DNA from: Cryptomeria japonica
Taxonomy: Eukaryota; Streptophyta; Pinopsida; Cupressales; Cupressaceae
Assembly: GCF_030272615.1 (NCBI RefSeq)
Contig: NC_081408.1
Coordinates: forward strand, 618,756,476 to 618,820,475
Length of the DNA: 64,000 nt
Reading direction: 5' to 3'
Under the pieces are notes generated by a model. The model ran no database searches. It saw nothing but the letters and a program-made list of their open reading frames with translations, and was not told where the DNA came from. Shown here one piece after another: positions 24,240 to 34,112 of this stretch; the stretch's first letter is position 1, and every line of letters starts with the position of its first letter. Position numbers and translations under genes: made by a program.

Positions 24240-24564
24240 GCTAGAACATTTATGCACCACTATTGGGGCATTTGTTCACTACTACTGGGGCATTTGTCCA
24301 CTACTACTGGCTATTTTGAGTTATCTACTATTGGCGCAAAGGTGATCATGTATTGGACCACACTTTGAAATGTGTACTTTTTGACCTTTGTGCACATAAG
24401 AAATTCCACAGCATGCATCGTTACTACCCACAAGCCAAAACAATAGCTTTAAGCAGTTAAGTCGCATACAGAGAGAACAAAAAAAAAATCATCGAAATCG
24501 GGTGAACTGTTTAGGAGCTTAAGATGTACGAAGTTAGCTGTGACGATTACTAGCTCCTTTCCCC
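24240..24564 (+). mobile_element. Solitary end of a DNA transposon related to the 29071 end
   Basis: The reverse complement of this segment matches 29071 onward: GGGGAA at the tip, then a GTAATCGTCACAGC-like stretch, AGCTAACTTCG, AAGTTAAGTCGCATAC, CGTTACTACCC, CACTTTGAAAT and TTTGACCTTT in the same order. The tip CCCC at 24561-24564 is followed by TA, as expected for the TA duplications of Tc1/mariner-type elements. Near 24255-24305 a unit of about 24 bases (GGGGCATTTGTYCACTACTACT) is repeated two to three times. The other end of this copy was not located. Confidence 0.55.
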
Positions 24565-25014
24565 TAAAAGCTATTTTGACAATTTGTGTGGATGAAAAAG
24601 TGAAACTTTTATCTCTTATTTAATATAAATGACTTGTTTTCTATTAGCTCCTAATGTAACGACAATATCAGAGGCTTTGGGTGATCTGGAGTACCTGGAA
24701 ACTTTGGACCTGAATGATTTGAAGGAGCTCATGGGTTCCACTTCCTCTACCAAGAACTGGGTAGAAATCTCTGTTGAAGGCTTCCGACTATGGCGGGTGG
24801 GATACCCAAACATTTTCACCAAATATTTATTCTCCTGGGTTTGCTTTCATAGCTACTTCTGGATAGCAAATGGTAAAGCATCATTTTTCAAGAATTTTAA
24901 ATATTTTTGAAATTAGTGAGCAGGAAATGAATTTTAAAAAGTCCCTCGCATTGAAAACTGTTGTTAACAGCAACTCCAGCCTTTCGTGCATCCACTCCCA
25001 TCTAATCCTTCGTC
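24565..25014. other. Unassigned sequence
   Basis: A 93-codon plus frame (24629-24910) includes LGDLEYLETLDLNDLKEL, which has a leucine-rich look, but the match is too short and irregular to call a leucine-rich-repeat protein. Nothing else is supported. Confidence 0.3.
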
Positions 25015-25515
25015 ATGATGTTTTTGATAATAAAACAACCAAAACTAGGGGATTGACCTAAAATACATAGCAAGCCTCAAAGAGAGCATAACCAGCACAC
25101 ACACAACAACCAAACGACAATCAACCAATCCCTATCTTAATCATCAAAAACATAAACCACTTGCAGCTATAGAATAACCCAAGATTGATGACAAGCCCAT
25201 CCATATAGCATCTTAAATAGCAAGTATCCATAAAGAAACTAACATTAAACCACCTATCGCTAGAAGTAAGTATATTGTTCATACTGCAATAACTAAAGAA
25301 AATAAAGAGAGTCTTAACAAGGCTCATAGGGTTGATAATGAAATTAAACATAACAAGGATCCAATCGATCCTAAATAGAAACCTTAAACAAAAAAGGAAA
25401 GCAAAACCCATTAATCATTTTTTCCAGCCCCCATGTGTTGGGAGAGCAGCAGACCGGTCCAATCACCAGCAAGGAATTCAAACAGTTCCTTCGTGGTATC
25501 ACCTCCCAAGCCACC

Positions 25516-27000
25516 CTAGTTCTCTTTATCTTGATGCAGAAGGCACAAAGTAGTGGTCGAGCAATGCATGACCTTCAGGGGAAATTTCGCAATTTTGTTG
25601 ACATGGGTATCTAGAGAGTCAAGCTTCTTTTTCACACTATTCAAATCCTCAGAGATAACTTTACACCCTACACATTGAACAACCTCCTTCTTTTCACCTC
25701 CATCAACAATAGTCTGACCATCATCAGACTTCCTCCTATCCTCCTCAGAGATCTGTTTATGTGGGGGGCAAGTGGCAGATAATGGGGAGGTGTTCTTATT
25801 ATCTTCCTGCACGGTCCCAGAGTCAGAGGCGTTGGTGTCCATCTTAGAAGACTCTGAACCCTCTGTGGCCTCCATGTCATCCTCAACCTTATCACTTTCC
25901 TCCTCCTCTGTATCTTCCACGTCATCTTTGACATAGTTCTTCCTCACAACAATTTTCTTCATACATGGTTTACCAGTGAATCTATTGGACCTACGAGGGG
26001 TCACACCATCTTCCACGTCAGACTCAACTAACAAGACCGTGGGTTCATTTCTGGGTTATTTGGAGGCAACTTTGGTAGCAGAAGGATTACATTTGTTTTT
26101 TTCCCCAATTTTAGGAGAGGAAATGAGGGGAGCATGACCAGGGGATTGACAGGGTATATTAGGATTTTTTGAGGTCTTTTTATTTCCCTTTTTAGCACCA
26201 GCAGAGGGGCTTGGGTAGGAGGGGGCAGGATGGACAGAGATAGGTTTGGGCGGACACAGGGCCTGGTGGAAATTGTAAATATGAAACATTAAACCCTAGT
26301 GAAGGATGGTGAAATTGCTGTCATAACTCATGCATTGACGAACATCTTTGACAATTGATTCCAAAGCATGAAGTAAAAAGAAAGGAAAGGAAATAATATC
26401 ATGGTTGCGAAAATGATTAAGCAACAAGAAATGGTAGTAATAGAAAACCCCATATCTACCCTCAAGGGTAAAATACTTCATGATAATTTTTAACACCTAG
26501 TCCCACGGATAAGGAAGACAATCTCTGTTGAAGCCCCCTCGAAGCTTAACTAGCTCCTCAACCTTTTTGTAGAATCTGTTCATATTGGTTCCATCCGTGA
26601 CCTTGCTAGTATTCTTCCATTTTTTTCCCTCAGTAGTTAGCCCCATAGCCTAGGTAGTGACATCTTTGTTAATTTCAAAAGATATATCCCCCATGACGAC
26701 TCTCCTGTCGTTCTAGCTGCTGACAAACTGCATGGAGAGACTTTCATCGAACCCAGTCATGGCTTCCATGAACGGAACAATGCCCCCTTCCTTGGCATAC
26801 ATCCACACACAAGGTTCATTGCGGAAGTAGTCGTCAACAATGTCCAGCTCAACCCATACTAAATCCCCCCCCATATCAGTTTCCTCTAGAGTGATGTTGG
26901 TAAGCAGCACCAAACTGGTAATGGACTTGCAGAGGGAGAAACCAACGTGAAGAGCTAGAATGATCAACATAATTTTAGCCGAAGTGTGGTAAAAATGGCA
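25516..27000 (-). pseudogene. Unrecognised acidic protein frame, broken
   Basis: Minus-strand pieces in order read DLVWVELDIVDDYF, MEAMTGFDESLSMQFVSSW and SFEINKDVTT, then (across stops) YFTLEGRYGVFYYYHFLLLN, HALESIVKDVRQCM and a Pro/Lys-rich linker. They end in a strongly acidic segment (DDVEDTEEEESDKVEDDME) and a short helical stretch, VKKKLDSLDTHVNKI. It looks like one gene of about 480 residues with a compact N-terminal domain and a disordered, charged C-terminal half. I do not recognise the domain. Its place between a LINE RNase H and a LINE-type tail suggests an element protein. Confidence 0.45.
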
Positions 27001-27419
27001 ATAATTATCATTTATGGTGCTTCCCAAGGCACACACCCACCAACTCCGATAAGCATGCAAAAGGACACCTCTTATCTTGTCCACCAACTTGCAAAGAGCT
27101 CTAATTTGGAAAAATCTCGAACTCCAGTTATAGCCATAATTTTTGTACTTGCTATGGCCTATCAAATTAATGATTAAAAGTTGTAGCTGCAATCCGTCGG
27201 TAACACAAGTATAGGTGACCAGCCACGTCATCACCAGGTTAAAGCAATGAAGATTATGGGGACCACTGTTGGCCACCTTGGCATATCCCGCCCAATTCAA
27301 ATTTGAATTTCTTGCCTTCATCTTGACTTCACAGAAAGACCAATACGTCCACCTATAAAGTAAACCATAGCAAATCATTGGTTGGTAAGGAAATTTTGAT
27401 CTCTCCCTATGAGGTATTT

Positions 27420-28085
27420 CTATCTGTCAGAAAGCGATGCCAAGTGTCTCCAGCACTTCATACCTTTCATCTCAAGGCCCGCCGCAACCAAGGAGTCCGC
27501 CACCAAATTGTTGTCTCTATAAGTATGTTGAATGTGAAATTCCTCCAACCAAACAATCATAGACCATATGTCCTCAAGAATGTTGCTAATCATCCAGCTA
27601 ATCCCAAAAAAACCTTTAGTCGCCTCAATGATCATCTTAGAATCCCCTTCAATGATCCAACTTTTAGCGTCAATAGCGAGAGCCAATTTAAGTCCCCAGA
27701 AGAGCGCCAAGGCTTCGGCCATGTTACTCGAGGCTGGACCAAAATTTCTAGCATAGGCTAGAACCGGATTGCCCAAGTTGTCCCTTATAATTCCACCTCT
27801 CGTCGTAACCCCACTGCAAGCGGTGCCATCAAAGTTGAGTTTAAACCATGAGGGGGAAGGGGTCGACCATCTAGTGTTGAGCCTCTCCATCCTTATAGAA
27901 TTGTCATATCGAAGGAAGTCATCAGGCAGATTCCATATCCTAACCCAATTACAATCCATCTCCAAAGGGGCGAATTGCGATTTTTTCCATTTGCAGACCA
28001 AAGCATTCTCCCTGAGAAGCTTCTCTGTTATGCCAACCATAGTGTCAACGGAGTTGTTAGTATCACGAAAGATCCGGTTATTCAA
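27420..28085 (-). pseudogene. LINE ORF2 RNase H domain
   Basis: A 221-codon open frame shows the RVT_3/RNase H pattern: WFKLNFDGTACSG (first Asp), GGIIRDNLGNPV, the Glu motif SSNMAEALAL, WIIEGDSKMIIEA (third acid) and HTYRDNNLVADSLV (fourth acid). The four metal-binding acids are all present. It is preceded by broken zf-RVT sequence and is not part of a complete ORF2. Confidence 0.8.
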
Positions 28086-28670
28086 TTCCTTCTAGATGTT
28101 CCAGTAGATATGAGGAGGGATGAGTTTCCAAAACTATCTGATTAGGGGGTGAGCAGACAGGCACTTCCAGCTGATGATAAACTATTGCAAGTCTTCTAAG
28201 AATGTCCAGGCGATGTTGAATTTCTATAAGACTTTGTACTAGACCATGGAAGCGAAGGGGCAATGAATAAAGATATGTTCGATGCTTTCCTCAACACAAT
28301 TACACAACACACACCAATTGGCCATCAGGAAGCCTCTCCTCTTAAGGTTATCAATGGTTAGGATCTTCCAATGTAGAGCCATCCACCAGAAAAAAAATAT
28401 TTTTGGGATAAGCTGCGAATTCCAAACTTTCCTTTAGCTATAGTAGTCATTGGTAGGAGTGATCAGGAGATTGTAGGCCGACTTGACACTGAAGGACCCA
28501 AAGGGATTCTTAGCCCAGACAAACTTGTCAGCATGAGGGAATTGGAGAATCTTCATCATGATGTTATTGCATGTTGGATGGTATGGTATTCTGAGTTGTA
28601 TGTTTATATAAGTCTTATCCATCCTATTTTGTATTGTTACATTCATGTGAGACCATCCAGTTCATGGAGA
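28086..28670 (-). pseudogene. LINE ORF2 zf-RVT region, broken
   Basis: ADKFVWAKNPFGSFSVKSAY is the characteristic start of the zf-RVT domain of plant LINEs. It is followed after stops by poorly preserved sequence up to the RNase H domain. Upstream reverse transcriptase is absent, so the LINE is truncated near 28680. Confidence 0.7.
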
Positions 28671-28680
28671 TTTTTTTGAA

Positions 28681-29070
28681 TTGATTGTTTGTTATTTGGA
28701 ATTCTATGAAGCTTACAAAATAACTATTAAGTTTCATATTTGAGCACTTTCAATAAAGAACATATAGATCATTTTATCGACTAAATAATCATTTTGCATA
28801 TCAATCACCATATCTAGGCTGACAAAAAAAAGAGTACCATATAACTTCTCTCCCAATACCTCTTTGTTTCCACATATGTACCTTTCTTGTAGTTTTTTAT
28901 CTTTGTTTTAACAGGTTACCAATTCCTTTTATTTGTCTTGTTACTCATTACTTTTATTTGTCTTTACACTTCTTTATGACAAAAATGTATCATGCACAAA
29001 TTCTCTTGGCAATAAAGCTTTTGGACTACCCTTTTGAAGGGAACGACTTAAACCACACACAAAGCATATA
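28681..29070. other. Intergenic, nothing recognised
   Basis: AT-rich spacer between the truncated LINE and the transposon end at 29071. Confidence 0.4.
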
Positions 29071-29722
29071 GGGGAAGAGCACCAGTAGTCGTCATAGCTA
29101 ACTTCGCGCACCCACAGATCCTAAACGATATATCGAATTTTGAATTTTTTTTTGGTTGTCTTCGTATGCGACTTAACTTCTTAAACCTATTGATCTAGCT
29201 TCTGGGTAGTAACGATCTGATCTCTATGGGTCGTTATGCGTCGAAAGGTCAAAAAGTGGTCATTTCAAAGTGTCGACCGATACTTGACCTCTTTTGCGCC
29301 AATACCCGCACACCAAAACACCAATATCCATTTATAAAATACCTAAAAACTAATATATTTTTCACCTTTTTATAAAAAATAATAAACCTAAAAAAATTAT
29401 GACATGCATATAATTAAAAAAAATGATGAATGTTAAAATGTTTAAAATGGGTGGTCAAAAAACATGTTGACCATCCATAACCCCCTTCCCGTGGAGGTAT
29501 GGTGGCCCCACGTGGCACGAACTCCCGCTATCTTTTTTGCCCTAAAAACTTAGGGAAATAAAGAGTTTTCCTGGCATTTGCACTCGCAACTTCATGAGTC
29601 TCCGTCGGCGGCCTCCTCTACAACCTCGGCTCCTAGGTAATGATAACTCATCCTCACATATTGGATGTCCAATGACGGTTTTGCTCCTTCACAACTGCAT
29701 TATGTTTCAATATCTCTTCGTT
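29071..29722. repeat. Left terminal and subterminal region of the DNA transposon
   Basis: The first 270 bases match 24240-24564 in inverse orientation. Further in, CACGTGGCACGAACTCCC, GCTATCTTTTTTGCCC and TAAAAACTTAGGGAAAT recur inverted at 51600-51665 and in direct orientation at 31570-31625. TTGGATGTCCAATGACGGTT at about 29660 recurs near 45705 and inverted near 60025. Confidence 0.65.
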
Positions 29723-31223
29723 TACTTTGAAACCCCTTCATTATTTTTCATTTCATTTTTTGGTTACGTTGTTAAATGGTGTTTCTTTGTTTATAATGTC
29801 GAAATCATAATAGTTAATACGAAAAAAATTGATTATTGTTCATAATAGTTTGAAACCCCTTCATTATTTATCATTTCCTTTTATGGGTGCGCTGTTAAAT
29901 GGTGTCTCTCTATTTATAATGCTGAAATCATTACAGTGAATGCGAAAAAAATTGATTATTATTTATAATTGTTCGAAACCCCTTCATTATTTATCATTTC
30001 CTTTTATGGGTGTGTTGTTAAATGGTGTCTCTCTGTTTATAATGTCGAAATCCTTACAGTGAATGCGAAAAAAATTGATTATTGTTTATAATTGTTTGAA
30101 ACCCCTTGATTATTTATCATTTCCTTTTATGGGTGCACTTTTAAATGGTGTCTCTTTGTTTATAATGTTGAAATCATTACAGTGAATGCGAAAAAAATTG
30201 ATTATTGTTCATAATAGTTTGAAACCCTTTCATTATTTATTGTTTCCTTTTATGGGTGGGCTGTTAAATGGTCTCTCTGTTTATAATGTCGAAATCATTA
30301 CAGTGACTGCAAAAATAATTGATTATTGTTCATAATAGTTTGAAACCCCTTCATTATTTATCATTTCCTTTTATGGGTGGGCTATTAAATGGTGTCTCTC
30401 TGTTTATAATGTCGAAATCATTACAGTGACTGCGAAAATAATTGATTATTGTTTATAATTGTTTGAAACCCCTTCATTATTTATCATTTATTTTTATGGG
30501 TGCATTGTTAAATGGTGTGTCTTTGTTTATAATGTAGAAATCAGTACAGTGAGTGCGAAAATAATTGATTATTGTTCAGAATTGTTTGAAACCCCTTCAT
30601 TATTTATCATTTCCTTGTATGGGTGCGTTGTTAAATGGTGTCTCTCTGTTTATAATGCCGAAATCATTACAGTGCATGCGAAAATAATTGATTAATGTTC
30701 ATAATTTTTTGAAACCCCTTCATTATTTATCATTTCTTTTTATGGGTGCGATGTTAAATGGTGTGTATCTCTTTATAGTGCCGAAATCATTATAGTGAAT
30801 GCGAAAATAATTGACTATTGTTCATAATTGTTTGAAACCCCTTCATATTTATCATTTCCTTTTATGGTTGCATTGTTAAATGATATCTCTCTTTTTATAA
30901 TGCCAAAATCATTACAGTGAATGCGAAAATAATTGATTATTATTCATAATTGTTCGAAACCCCTTCATTATTTATCATTTCCTTTTATGGTTGCATTGTT
31001 AAATGTTGTCTCTCTGTTTATAATGCCGAAATCATTACAGTGAATGCGAAAATAATTGATTATTGTTCATAATTGTTCGAAACCCCTTCATTATTTATCA
31101 TTTTCTTTTATGGTTGCGTTGTTAAATGCTGCCTCTCTGTTATACTGTCGAAATCATTATAGTGAATGTGAAAAAAAAATGGACTATTGTTCATAATTGT
31201 TCAAAACCCCTTTATTATTTAGC

Positions 31224-31262
<39 letters not shown>

Positions 31263-31530
31263 GTGTGTGTGTGTGTGTGTGTTAAATGGTTAATGGGTGT
31301 GTTGTTAAATGGTGTGTCTCTCTTTATAATGCCGAAACCATTACAGTGAATGCAAAATAAATTGATTATTGTTCATAATTATTCGAAACCCCTTCATTAT
31401 TTATCATTTCATTTTATGGGTGTGATGTTAAATGGTGTCTCTCTATTTATAATACCGAAATCATTATAGAGAATGCAAAAAAGATTGATTATTGTTCATA
31501 ATTATTCAAAACCCCTTCATTATTTATCAT
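29723..31530. repeat. 123-bp minisatellite, about 14 units
   Basis: AACCCCTTCATTATTTATCA recurs near 29731, 29854, 29977, 30100, 30223, 30344, 30467, 30590 and onward, a period close to 123 bases. Each unit also has TTTTATGGGTG, GTTAAATGGTGTCTCTC, TTTATAATG and ATTACAGTGAATGCGAAAA. The last two units are separated by the microsatellite at 31226-31281. One and a half units occur inverted at 51900-52107. Open frames along it are a by-product of the period, which is divisible by three. Confidence 0.95.
31226..31281. repeat. Palindromic CA/TG microsatellite
   Basis: A (CA)n run of about 33 bases is followed directly by a (TG)n run of about 22 bases, so the tract is self-complementary around its centre. 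Confidence 0.95.
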
Positions 31531-32100
31531 TACATATATACATATATGTGTGTGTGTGTGTGTGGGTGTGTACACGTGGCACGAACTCCTGCTATCCTTT
31601 TGGCCCTAAAAACTTAGGGAAATGAAGATTTTTTGTGGCATTTTCATTGTTTGCTCTGCCTTCAATTTGTTAATATACTCACTGTAAATAATATTATCAG
31701 GCATACCATACATTACTTCCAATAAATTTCATATGAGAAATACAACAACATCATTCAGCCATTTACTCATTTTATTTTCAGCTATATGGTTATTGTCTAT
31801 ATTATCATGCATACAGAAATAGAGACACAATACCATTTTATTTTGTTCAAAGATGTTCAATGATGAGTTACAGAAATAGATTTGTTTTTCATCATTTCTC
31901 TCAATGGCATTGAGGGTTTCATTTCAACGATTTGTCTCTCTCTATATATTTATACGGTACCATTTATTTTTTGTTGAAAGATGTTCAATGATGGAATTGT
32001 TCACTATATAATAGAATATCAACGATATCCATTTTTCAATCACATCACAGTTACATATTTTACTCCTTCATCTCATGCTTTTAGTTTGTCTCCTTGTTAT
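31531..32100. repeat. Left arm, inner part up to the gypsy insertion
   Basis: This is the inverted counterpart of about 51360-51665 and 50271-50400. Shared landmarks include CTGCCTTCAATTTGTTAATA, CACTGTAAATAATATTATCA, CATATGAGAAATACAACAAC, TATATGGTTATTGTC, ATGCATACAGAAATAGAGAC and CAATCACATCACAGTTACAT. The match continues at 45214 after the gypsy element, which shows that the element interrupted this arm. Confidence 0.8.
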
Positions 32101-33372
32101 TGTAAAGCGGAAAATCGCGATCGAACCCTAGTTGTTCTCCCCTCTTCCAACTCCGAGGAGAGAGAAGGGAGGTTCACTAGGATTCGATGGTTTTCACTTA
32201 GGGGAGAGACTTTACATTCAAAAGAGGGGTTGAAACCCACAAGATCCAATCCCACGCAATGCAAGATTGGATGCTAAATGTGTTTCAAGGGTTAAGACAG
32301 CAAGGCTACCCTCTTTTGTAAAGAATGTTGATAGAAGAATTAAGCTAAGCATGCATAGAAAGTGATAAAGATTCGCTTATAAACTGAGATAGGAATACAG
32401 TATGAAGCTGCGGACCTGGAATTAGCAGTAAAATGTCAATACAGCGCTGTCTTGCAAATTTGAGCAAAAGTTGTCGGGACGATGGCGCCCGGCGCCACGG
32501 TCCTCCGAAAAATCCGCGAAACGAAGGGGGATCTGTTCGTCTCTGCACAAGGATTCCAGATCTTCAATTTCAGCCGCGTACCTGCAACCTACACACAGAA
32601 AAGCGAAGACGGTTGGGGGGTTAGGGATTAGGGGTTTGCCTTTAGGTCAAACCCCAGTTTTGGAATTAACCAAGAAATGAGCAAGTGCTGTAAATGTAAA
32701 TGTATGTAAAACAAGTACTAATACCTTGTTCTAAGGATGTTTGTATCCTTATGTGCGAAGGTATAGATGTTGTATGTTATATGTTGTAGCATGTAGTATG
32801 TGATCTCCTCTTCAATGGTTGAATCCTTGACTTGAATGCAACACTTAGCCTTGAATGGAGACTTGAAATGATCAATTGCTTGAAGGAATGCTTGAATGTT
32901 TGAATGCTTGAATGCCTAAGTATAGTTTCCACGCTTGCATACATATATCCTCTTCCTCCCCAATGAGAGAGAAAAATGTAGTTTATATACTTGTCATTTA
33001 GGGCTGATAGACTGATTTTCCCGACCTTAGGCCGACCAGGAAAGTTAATTTCCAAATTGCAAACAAAAAGACCCGAGACCCCTTAGGAGACCGGGCCCAA
33101 AATAGGACCCAGGGACCAGGGCGTTGGGCGCCATGGTCCTGGGGACCAGGGCACTGGGCGTCCTGGTCCTGAAGGACCAGGGCGCTAGGCGCTCTGGTCC
33201 CACCTCCCGGGACAGCAGGGTGCAAGGAGGTTCAGGCCAGGGTGCTTGAAAAATGCAGTTTTCAGTGTCGTGAGCAAGTTTCGAGGTCTCCATTCAGGTT
33301 GCGTGTTGCGTCGCCCTCGTGAAGACCAAAATGCAGTCGAAATTGCAAGTGTCGCAATTTTAGGACGCTACA
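32101..33372 (-). repeat. 3' LTR of the gypsy-like element
   Basis: TGTAAAGCGGAAAATC to GGACGCTACA. It contains a GC-rich inverted repeat (32477-32503), a TATA-like GTATATAAAC on the minus strand (32981-32990) and three tandem modules of about 30 bases built on GGACCAGGG...TGGTCC (33113-33201). Confidence 0.95.
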
Positions 33373-34112
33373 TTTAGCCCCCACTTTAGCGGGAGTATGT
33401 ATGCTCATACTTCCGGTAAAGTACAAGGAAACAATATTGAAAGACTTTCACCACGTCAAGCAGGCAAGATACACCAAGCCCCCAATGGACTAAGGATCTT
33501 ACGACTTCGATTGACAAAGTAAAAGGGAAGATCACGAGGAAGAACCATGACTGTCAGTAGTAAGGTTCCCTCACTATGAGTCATGCAAGAAAGATATCAA
33601 AAATTTTCAAGGCAAGGCTAAATTTACCAAGCAATTTTCAAGTATCTTGAAAAGATATGAACGGGATGTATGCCCCCCTACGTTAAAGCGATTGCACACG
33701 CCTCATCGGGGGTGATTGTTTTAACGTAGTGATACACATAAGAAATGAGAAAGGAAAGGAGCACGTTATCGCAAGGATTTAGCCCCCCAGTGTGAGATAA
33801 ACCCAAGGATAATAGACACAAAACACAAAGCACGAGGTGACTTCGCTTTCCTCGGGGTCAGTATGCTGTATGATAATTCATGTATATATATCATATGTAT
33901 GTATAATTGTTCTTCATTTCCCAATCAAGGAAGGTCACCTAGAAGAAGGGAACACATGCGTCTTTTGAGTCAACATGAGAGAGATCGAGAGATCTCAATA
34001 CTTTGCATCGTCCTCAAGTAAACAACACTAAGGACAACAAATAGAAGAATGAGAATAACATATGGAAGAAGTAACGAAAGAGAGGAGGAAAGAATCTGCT
34101 ATGCTAATGAAA
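33373..34112. other. 3' non-coding region of the gypsy-like element
   Basis: Between the stop of the gag-protease frame and the 3' LTR. It has no coding capacity. The purine tract lies at about 33373-33388, in AGCCCCCACTTT as read on the plus strand. Confidence 0.7.

Larger units (their letters stand above)
25015..28680 (-). mobile_element. 5'-truncated LINE with an extra downstream reading frame
   Basis: Read on the minus strand, the segment starts inside the zf-RVT region of a LINE ORF2 (about 28670), passes through RNase H (27420-28085), continues through about 1.9 kb of protein-like but broken sequence with an acidic region, and ends near 25015 in TTTTATTATCAAAAACATC, an A-rich LINE-type end. 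Endonuclease and reverse transcriptase are missing, as expected for 5' truncation during target-primed insertion. A target duplication was not found. The 25516-27000 part may instead be a separate element. Confidence 0.55.

Noticed and set aside
24629-24910. Leucine-rich-repeat protein fragment
   Set aside because: Only about 20 residues have a leucine-rich pattern. No repeated LRR consensus or flanking domain is visible.
30459-30695. 78-codon frame in the 123-bp minisatellite
   Set aside because: It spans two repeat units and stays open because 123 is a multiple of three; no family resemblance.
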